From Frigidibacter sp. (GTDB lineage: Bacteria; Pseudomonadota; Alphaproteobacteria; Rhodobacterales; Rhodobacteraceae), in NCBI RefSeq assembly GCF_030695035.1, contig NZ_JAUYTT010000020.1, forward strand, positions 62,001-126,000: 64,000 bases of DNA, read 5' to 3'. Below, piece after piece: positions 58,092 to 64,000 of this stretch; position 1 is the first letter of the stretch; the number at the start of each line of letters is the position of its first letter. The notes beneath the pieces were generated by a model, which saw only the letters and a program-made list of their open reading frames with translations, was not told the DNA's origin and did no database searches. A program made the translations under genes and the position numbers.

Positions 58092-59092
58092 GCGGATTGC
58101 AGGACATGGCCCGCCAGTCGGCGCGCGGCCTTGGCTTTCTGGCGCTGGTGGCGCTGGTCGGCGGCGCACTGGCCCTTGCCGAGCCGCGGTTTCTGAGCGC
58201 GGCCAGCCTGAACGGCATTGCGCGGCACATGGCGGCCAACGGGCTGGCGGCGCTGGGGCTGACTTTTGTGGTGATCGTGCGCAAGTTCGATCTGTCGATC
58301 TCGGGCGTGGCCGCTTTCACCGCGATGTCGATGGGCGCGGTGATTGCCGCGGGCGCGCCGCTTTGGCTGGCCGTTGCGGCGGGCATCGCCATCGGCGCTG
58401 TCATCGGCCTGATCTCGGGCACGGCCATCAGCCGCTTTGGCCTGCCCGATATCGTGACGACCATCGCCGTCGGGTCGATCTGCGCCGGGCTGGCGTTCCT
58501 CTATACCGGCGGGCGGTCGATCTTTCAGAACTTCTTCCAGGTCGGCATTACCGATCTGAACGATGCACGCCTTCTGGGCCTTGGCGTGTCACTGTGGATC
58601 TTGCTGGCCGTCTACGCGGTGGCCTGGTTCGTGATGCACCGCACCCGCACTGGCATGGCCTTCTATGCCACGGGCGAAAATCAGGTGGCGGCGCATTTCT
58701 CGGGCATCGCCACGCGGCGCTACATCGCGCTGGCCTATGTGATGTGCGCGATCTGCACGGTGCTGGCGGTGCTGCTGATCCTGGCGGAATCGGGCAATGC
58801 CGAAACCAACAAGGGCGCGAACCTGATGATGCCAGCCTATGCTGGCGTGTTCCTGGGCGCAGCGATCCTGGGGGGAACCTCTGTTCTGGCGACGCTTGGG
58901 GGGATCTTGTTGATCACCATGCTTCTGGACGGATTCTCCCTGATGGGCGTGCCCTACTACTACAGCGACGGGGTGATCAGCCTGATCCTGCTGGCCGGTG
59001 TTCTGGCCTTTTCCGACACCGCGCGCGGTTATCTGGCCGGGTTGGTGGCGGTCCGTGCCCTGCGCCGCGCGCGCTCGGGGGGCAAGGCATGA
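58088..59092 (+). CDS. Sugar ABC transporter permease, RbsC type
   Basis: 334 aa, 8-10 hydrophobic helices. GLAALGLTFVVIVRKFDLSI and GIATRRYIALAYVMCAICTV are typical BPD_transp_2 segments, as is GGTSVLATLGGILLITMLLD. It overlaps the ATPase stop by ATGA. Pairs with the permease encoded next, so the channel is probably a heterodimer. Confidence 0.9.
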   Translation: MSGLQDMARQSARGLGFLALVALVGGALALAEPRFLSAASLNGIARHMAANGLAALGLTFVVIVRKFDLSISGVAAFTAMSMGAVIAAGAPLWLAVAAGIAIGAVIGLISGTAISRFGLPDIVTTIAVGSICAGLAFLYTGGRSIFQNFFQVGITDLNDARLLGLGVSLWILLAVYAVAWFVMHRTRTGMAFYATGENQVAAHFSGIATRRYIALAYVMCAICTVLAVLLILAESGNAETNKGANLMMPAYAGVFLGAAILGGTSVLATLGGILLITMLLDGFSLMGVPYYYSDGVISLILLAGVLAFSDTARGYLAGLVAVRALRRARSGGKA

Positions 59093-59112
59093 CAATGATT
59101 TTGGAGGGCGCA

Positions 59113-60096
59113 ATGGACCGCAGGCACAGCAAGGGCCGCCGCCTCGCACGGCTGACCACCAACCTCTGGCTTGTCGCGGCGCTGGTGCTGATGACGGCGG
59201 CCATTGCCAGCCAGAAGCCGCAGCTTCTGGACCCGGGCAACGTGGTCGCTGTGCTGAAGAGCTTTTCGATCATGGTGATGATGGTCTTGGGGCTGACCTG
59301 GGTGATTGCCGCGGGCAAAATCGATGTCAGCTTCATGCAGGTCGCGGCGCTGTCGAACATGCTGTGCGCCTGGGGCCTGTCGCAGGGCTGGGGCTGGTGG
59401 GGGGCGATCGGTGCGGGCCTCTGTGCCGGGCTGGCCGTCGGCCTGCTGAACGGCTGGCTGGTGGCGGTGATGCGCCTGCCGGCGCTGATCGTCACGATCT
59501 CGACCGCTGGGCTCTGTGCCTCGCTGGCCGCGGCGCTTGGCAAGGGCACCGTGATCCGCATCGCAGCCCCGGGCCCGCTCGCCAGCCTGCTGGAGCCGCA
59601 GTTCGGCGGCGCGGTGCCGCTGATCGTGTTGCCGGTGTTGGCGCTGGCCGGGGCCGCGTGGTTCGTGCAAGAGCGGCTGACGATGGGACGCTACATCTAC
59701 GCGATGGCGCAGAACGAGGCGGCGATCCGCAGCGTCGGCGTGCCGGTGGTGGGGCTGACCCTGTTGCTGTTCGTGTTCTCGGGGCTCTGTGCCTCCCTCG
59801 CCGGGGTCATCCTGGCCGAGAACCTTGCCTCGGGGCAGCCGATGATCGGCGGGCCTTATCTCATCAACGGGCTGACGGTGGTCTTGTTGGGCGGGATGAT
59901 GGTGCATGTCGGCAAGCCCAACATCCTTGGCACGCTGACCGCGACGCTGTTCATCGGCGTGCTGTTCAGCGGTGCGGCCCTGCTGGGGCTGCCCGATTAC
60001 CAGCGCCAGATCATTCAAGGGGCGCTGCTGCTGTCGGGGCTGGTGGTGGCGACACTCGCGGCACGCCACCACGGCGAACGCCGGAAAGGGGGCTGA
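59113..60096 (+). CDS. Sugar ABC transporter permease, RbsC type
   Basis: 327 aa, BPD_transp_2 family: FSIMVMMVLGLTWVIAAGKI, then IDVSFMQVAALSNMLCAWGL, and the loop SVGVPVVGLTLLLFVFSGLC. The ATG at 59113 is preferred because TTGGAGGG lies directly upstream; an ATG at 59089 overlapping the previous stop is also possible and would add 8 residues. Second membrane subunit of the polyol/pentose importer. Confidence 0.9.
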   Translation: MDRRHSKGRRLARLTTNLWLVAALVLMTAAIASQKPQLLDPGNVVAVLKSFSIMVMMVLGLTWVIAAGKIDVSFMQVAALSNMLCAWGLSQGWGWWGAIGAGLCAGLAVGLLNGWLVAVMRLPALIVTISTAGLCASLAAALGKGTVIRIAAPGPLASLLEPQFGGAVPLIVLPVLALAGAAWFVQERLTMGRYIYAMAQNEAAIRSVGVPVVGLTLLLFVFSGLCASLAGVILAENLASGQPMIGGPYLINGLTVVLLGGMMVHVGKPNILGTLTATLFIGVLFSGAALLGLPDYQRQIIQGALLLSGLVVATLAARHHGERRKGG

Positions 60097-60097
60097 G

Positions 60098-61624
60098 ATG
60101 CGTAATCTGACGATTGGGCTTGATTGCGGCACGGGCGGCGCGCGGGCACTGGTCACCGATGCGGCGGGCCAGGTGCTGGCGATGGCGGTGCGCGACTATC
60201 CGACCGCGCATCCCCATCCCGGCTGGGCCACACAAAGCCCCGCCGACTGGTGGGAGGCGGCCTGCGGCGCGGTGCGCGCGGCGCTGGCGCAGGGCGGCAT
60301 CGCGCCCGGGCGGGTGGCGGCGATCTGCGCCACCGGCACCTCCTCGACAATGGTTGCGCTGGATGCCGGGTTGGAGCCGCTGGGGGATGCGATCCTGTGG
60401 ATGGATTGCCGCGCCTCGCCGCAGGCGCGCCGGATAGAGGCGACCGGCCATCCCGCCTTGCGCCGCAGCCGGGCCGGGGTCAGCGCCGAAACCGCGCTGC
60501 CCAAGATCCTGTGGCTGAAGGATACGGCGCCGGCGGTCTTCGAGCGCAGCCGCTGGTTCGTCGAGATGGCCGACTATCTGGCGCTGCGCCTGTCGGGAAA
60601 GCTGACCCTCGGCCAGAACCAGACCATCAACCGCTGGTTCTATGACCCCCGCACCGGCTGGCCCGAGGATTTTCTGGCGGCGATGGGGCTGGAGGGGATC
60701 ACCGCCCGCTTCCCTGCCAAGATGCCCGCCGTGGGCGAGGTCATCGCGCCGATGCAGCCAGAGGCCGCGGCGGCGATGGGGCTGGACCTCGAAACGCTGG
60801 TGGTGGCGGGCGGCACCGATGCCTATGTGGCGATGGTCGGCCTGAACACCCTTCGCCCGGGCGAGACGGCGCTGATCACCGGCACCTCGCATCTGGTCCT
60901 GCCGGTCGTGGCCGAGGATATCGAGGTCGAGGGCCTGTTCGGGCCGCATCCCGACTGCGTGACCAAGGGCGTCTTCGTGATGGAGGGCGGGCAGGTCTCT
61001 TCGGGCGCGGTGCTGCGCTGGTGGCATGACCTGCTGCATCAGGGACAGGACGGCTATGATGCCCTGCTGGCCGCGGCGCAGACGGTGCCGCCGGGCGCCC
61101 GCGGTCTGGTCGTGCTGGATTTCTGGCAAGGCAACCGCAACCCCTTCACCGATTACGACCTGCAGGGCGCCATCTGGGGCCTGACGCTGAAGCATGGCCG
61201 CGCCGAGATTACCCGGGCGCTGATGGAAGCGGTGGCCTTGGGCACCGCCAACATCCTTGACCGGCTGACCGGCAAGGGCATGGCGGTGTCCAGCATGACG
61301 CTGGCGGGCGGCGTGCTGCGCTCTCGGTTCTGGGCGCAGATGCATGCCGATGCGACTGGCACCGTGCTGCGCATCCCCGAGGTGGGTGAGGCCACGGCCT
61401 TTGGCGCGGCCATCGCCGCCGTCGTAGGGGCGGGGCTGCACCCGTCCCTCGAAGCCGCCGCCGATGCCATGGTGCGCATCCGCGACGAAATTCACCCCGA
61501 CCCCGCCAGCCACGCGCAGTTCCGCGCGCAGCTTGATGTCTATCTGCAGACCCATGCGGCGCTGAAACCGCTGATGCACCGGATGGCTGCCCTTACCCGG
61601 GCCACGGCGGCGTCCGCCATGTAG
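60098..61624 (+). CDS. FGGY-family carbohydrate kinase
   Basis: 508 aa. LTIGLDCGTGGARALVTDAA opens domain I; AICATGTSSTMVALD, LWMDCRASPQARRIE, VVAGGTDAYVAMVGLN (catalytic Asp) and LAGGVLRSRFWAQMHAD complete the family pattern. It resembles ribulokinase and erythritol-kinase (EryA)-like proteins more than XylB. With the kinase at 53965 the operon encodes two FGGY kinases, which suggests two phosphorylated intermediates or two substrates. ATG follows GGAAAGGGG. Confidence 0.85.
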   Translation: MRNLTIGLDCGTGGARALVTDAAGQVLAMAVRDYPTAHPHPGWATQSPADWWEAACGAVRAALAQGGIAPGRVAAICATGTSSTMVALDAGLEPLGDAILWMDCRASPQARRIEATGHPALRRSRAGVSAETALPKILWLKDTAPAVFERSRWFVEMADYLALRLSGKLTLGQNQTINRWFYDPRTGWPEDFLAAMGLEGITARFPAKMPAVGEVIAPMQPEAAAAMGLDLETLVVAGGTDAYVAMVGLNTLRPGETALITGTSHLVLPVVAEDIEVEGLFGPHPDCVTKGVFVMEGGQVSSGAVLRWWHDLLHQGQDGYDALLAAAQTVPPGARGLVVLDFWQGNRNPFTDYDLQGAIWGLTLKHGRAEITRALMEAVALGTANILDRLTGKGMAVSSMTLAGGVLRSRFWAQMHADATGTVLRIPEVGEATAFGAAIAAVVGAGLHPSLEAAADAMVRIRDEIHPDPASHAQFRAQLDVYLQTHAALKPLMHRMAALTRATAASAM

Positions 61625-61713
61625 ACCCCCGGCCACCCACACCCCACACCCTCATGCCTCCGCAGCCCCTTCGGCGCGGACAGGCCCCTTGTTGCCAGAT
61701 GAAAGGACGAACC

Positions 61714-63495
61714 ATGGCCCATATCGGAGATCTCATTGCAGAGATGCTTGCCCAGTACGGGGTCGAATATGTCTTCGGGATGCCCGGTGGACAGACGACC
61801 GCGCTGCATGACGGCATCTCGCGCCGCACCGACCGCATCCGACATATCCTGATGCGCGACGAACGCAACGCCGCCTATGCCGCCGATGCCTATGCGCGGC
61901 TGACCGGCAAGCCCGGCATCTGCGACGTGACGGTCGGGCCCGGCGCCAACCTGCTGCCGGCAGGGTTTCTCGAGGCGCTGAACGCCTCGATCCCGATGAT
62001 CGGCATCATCGGAGAGCTGCCGCTGGACTGGCTGCCGCTGAAGGAAAAAGGCATCGCGAGCCAGGGCTTCGATCAGCTGTCCTTCTTCAAGACCTGCTCG
62101 AAAGAGGCGTTCCTTGTGCCTTCGGTCGCGGCGCTGCCCGAACTGATCCGCACCGCCTTCCGCATCGCCACGGCGCCGCGGCCCGGCCCGGTGGCGCTGA
62201 TCATCCCGCATGACATCTTCGATGCCGACTGGGACGAAGAGCTGTTGAAGATCAAGGTCGATGACCGCGCCATCGCCATGCCCTACCTGCGCTCTGTCGC
62301 GCCTGCGGCCGAGATCGCGGCCGCGGCCGAGCTGATCCGCAAGGCCAAGCGCCCGGCGCTGGTCTGCGGCGGCGGCGTGCATGGATCCGTGGCGACCGAG
62401 GCGGCGACCGCCTTTGCCGACCGGCTTGGCGGCTTGGTTGTGACCTCGCTGTCGGGCAAGGGATCGGTGCCCGAGACGCGCGACTACGTGGCGGGGGTGC
62501 TGAACCCGCTGGGATCGGCCGCGGCCATCGAGCTGATCCAGGAGGCGGACCTGATCATCTGGTGCGGCTCCAAGGTCAGCCAGAACACCGGCATGAACTG
62601 GACCCTGCCGAAGCCCGACCAAGCGACGATCACCATCGACTTCGACCCGCTGGAGCATGGCCGCACCTTCCGGCCCACGGTGGCCCTGCTGGGCGATGTG
62701 CGCGACACGGTGCTGGCGCTGGACGCCGCAATGGGGGACAGCCGAACAGGCGCCAACCCCGAATGGGACGCCCGCATCGCCGAGGTAAAGGCGCGCTGCG
62801 ACGCGGCCAAGGCCGAGGAGATGACCTCGAACCAGGTGCCGATCCTGCCGCCGCGGATCATGGTGGAAATCGCGAAGCGGCTGGGGGATGACGATGTGGT
62901 CGTGTCCGACGCCTCGTTCTCGGCCGGCTGGATTTCGGGCTATATCCCGGCCAAGCACGCCAAGAGGCAGTTCCTGTTCGCGCGCGGGCAGGGGGGGCTT
63001 GGCTATGCAGTGCCCGGCGCCATCGGCGCCGCGACGGTCATGGCCAAGGGCGCGCGGGTGGTGACGGTTGCCGGCGACGGTGCCTTCTCCTACACCATCG
63101 GCGAGCTGGCGACGCAGGCGCATTACAACCAGCGCATCGTCAACGTGGTGATCAACAACGGCAAGCTGGGCTGGATCCAGCTGTGGCAGGAGATCTACTT
63201 CAAGAACGTGCAATCAGCCGAGCTGGAGACGCAAAGCTCGGTCCCCGGCTACGCCGCTGCAGCGCAGGGGCTTGGCCTGCTGGGCATCTATGTGGACAAG
63301 CCGGGCGACATCGCCGATGCGCTGGACCGGGCCTTTGCCCATGACGGGCCCTCGGTGGTAGAGGTGCGGATCGACGACCGCGCCACCCCGATCCACGGTT
63401 TCAAGCGCCGGATGCGCGAGGCGGAAGACAAGCCGCGGCCACGGCCCGGCACCGTCTACAAGCTGCGCGACTGGAAAGTCTCGCCGGACCTTTAA
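61714..63495 (+). CDS. ThDP-dependent enzyme of the acetolactate synthase family
   Basis: 593 aa with the three ThDP-enzyme domains. The catalytic Glu is E50 in MRDERNAAYAADAYAR; the central domain includes RPALVCGGGVHGS; the ThDP/Mg motif runs from GDG at 454-456 to NN at 481-482. Family members perform carboligation, decarboxylation or ring hydrolysis (acetolactate synthase, sulfoacetaldehyde acetyltransferase, IolD). It is not part of the known erythritol route, so its role at the end of a polyol operon is open. ATG follows GAAAGGACGA. Confidence 0.87.
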   Translation: MAHIGDLIAEMLAQYGVEYVFGMPGGQTTALHDGISRRTDRIRHILMRDERNAAYAADAYARLTGKPGICDVTVGPGANLLPAGFLEALNASIPMIGIIGELPLDWLPLKEKGIASQGFDQLSFFKTCSKEAFLVPSVAALPELIRTAFRIATAPRPGPVALIIPHDIFDADWDEELLKIKVDDRAIAMPYLRSVAPAAEIAAAAELIRKAKRPALVCGGGVHGSVATEAATAFADRLGGLVVTSLSGKGSVPETRDYVAGVLNPLGSAAAIELIQEADLIIWCGSKVSQNTGMNWTLPKPDQATITIDFDPLEHGRTFRPTVALLGDVRDTVLALDAAMGDSRTGANPEWDARIAEVKARCDAAKAEEMTSNQVPILPPRIMVEIAKRLGDDDVVVSDASFSAGWISGYIPAKHAKRQFLFARGQGGLGYAVPGAIGAATVMAKGARVVTVAGDGAFSYTIGELATQAHYNQRIVNVVINNGKLGWIQLWQEIYFKNVQSAELETQSSVPGYAAAAQGLGLLGIYVDKPGDIADALDRAFAHDGPSVVEVRIDDRATPIHGFKRRMREAEDKPRPRPGTVYKLRDWKVSPDL

Positions 63496-63501
63496 GCGAT
63501 G

Positions 63502-63531
63502 GCCCGGGTCGCCTGCCGTGGCGGCCCGGGC
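63502..63531 (+). terminator. Hairpin after the polyol operon
   Basis: GCCCGGG (63502-63508) pairs with CCCGGGC (63525-63531), with an inner GCC/GGC pair. It starts 7 bp after the ThDP enzyme stop. No T-run. Confidence 0.5.
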
Positions 63532-64000
63532 ACCGGCGGTGGCATGGGGGCGTTGGCCAATGGGTTGCAAAGAACCCGCCGATCTTTGGCTTTCCCGAGG
63601 GCGGGGTGCAGTTCGAAAAACGGCGCGGTAAATCCGAAACGTGGGAGGTGGACCTGACCGTCGGGGCCCAATTCATGCGATAGAGATCGCTCGCCCCCGC
63701 CGGCCGATGTCGGGATATTTCAGCTGCAGAACCGGGTTCGTCCGGGTTCTGCGATGTGCCGATTCTCAGCGCATCCAGTCGCAGGGCAACGTCCGACTCC
63801 ATCGCGGCGATCTGGTCTTGTGATCCGCCAGTTGCATCTAGCCGGGCTCTTTAGACGCTGCAGCGCCGTGTTCCCATCGATTCCAATAGCGACGGCCATC
63901 CCGGCGATGTGGTGTTGCCCAGATTTCTGTGAATGAGTGCGCATGAAGCCCGCATCCTGACCTGCATCAGCATGAGCCTCAATGGCTTCATGTAGCTTCA
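63532..64000. other. End of window, about 470 bp with no supported gene
   Basis: No frame on either strand shows a recognisable domain or a start with a good ribosome site. A second hairpin lies at 63726-63752. Minus-strand sequence at 63720-64000 is open through the edge and could be the end of a gene that begins outside the window, but I cannot identify it. Confidence 0.35.
63726..63752. repeat. Inverted repeat in the terminal gap
   Basis: GCAGAACC (63726-63733), 11-nt centre, GGTTCTGC (63745-63752). Possible terminator of an unseen gene. Confidence 0.4.

Noticed and set aside
1-64000. tRNA, rRNA, CRISPR array, prophage genes, toxin-antitoxin or restriction systems
   Set aside because: No cloverleaf-like tRNA, regularly spaced repeats, phage structural genes or defence-type proteins were seen. 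The novelty here is metabolic rather than defensive.

Overview
The window is about 64 kb of GC-rich, gene-dense DNA of alphaproteobacterial and probably Rhodobacterales type. The basis is three sets of TRAP transporter parts, several ABC importers, many FMN/FAD hydroxy-acid oxidoreductases, SDR enzymes and IclR, GntR-FCD and SorC regulators. No rRNA, tRNA, CRISPR array or intact insertion sequence was seen. Almost everything is uptake and catabolism of small organic acids, polyols and phosphorylated compounds, so this reads as an accessory catabolic region.

Layout. 1-7.4 kb: an IclR regulator, an acyl-CoA-ligase-like enzyme with an enoyl-CoA hydratase, a polar amino acid ABC importer and an FMN alpha-hydroxy acid oxidase. 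The same operator-like palindrome (TTATCG, 5 bp, CGATAA) lies in both divergent promoter gaps. 7.4-18.7 kb: a fused TRAP permease without its own binding protein, an extradiol-dioxygenase-like protein, a GntR-FCD regulator, an NmrA-like protein, a CocE-type hydrolase, an amino-acid-synthesis-family (DUF1185) protein, a fumarylacetoacetate-hydrolase-like enzyme, a second FMN oxidase, an orphan TRAP binding protein and an FMN reductase. TTTCGAAA-centred sites recur in three promoter gaps here. 18.9-24.9 kb: an operon of TRAP dctPQM, a D-2-hydroxyacid dehydrogenase, an M24-fold protein and a decarboxylase-type amidohydrolase. 24.9-33 kb: an IclR regulator divergent from an operon of cyclase, cupin, SDR, 3-hydroxyacyl-CoA-dehydrogenase-like enzyme, BKACE and TRAP dctPQM. 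These two operons are the best candidates for undescribed catabolic pathways.

33.3-38.6 kb: two SDRs and a lactone/alditol-oxidase-like flavoprotein, divergent from a kinase plus a PLP phospho-lyase-like enzyme. 38.6-39.2 kb is genomic debris: a scrap of ISL3-type transposase and two back-to-back pieces of alpha/beta hydrolase genes. 39.3-44.6 kb: a metallophosphodiesterase divergent from a Ugp-like ABC importer, with two Pho-box-like 18-mers between them, suggesting phosphate-starvation control of glycerophosphodiester use. 44.7-48.6 kb: a coiled-coil protein, a Crp/Fnr regulator, a DUF1269-like membrane-associated protein and the pseudouridine synthase RsuA.

49.0-63.5 kb: a SorC-type regulator divergent from a long polyol operon. 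It encodes a glycerol-1-phosphate-dehydrogenase-like enzyme, a HAD phosphatase, a GlpD-like dehydrogenase, two FGGY kinases, a complete ribose-type ABC importer and a ThDP enzyme. A 14-15 bp motif repeated 33 bp apart in the divergent gap is the likely operator. The last 500 bp hold no gene I can support.
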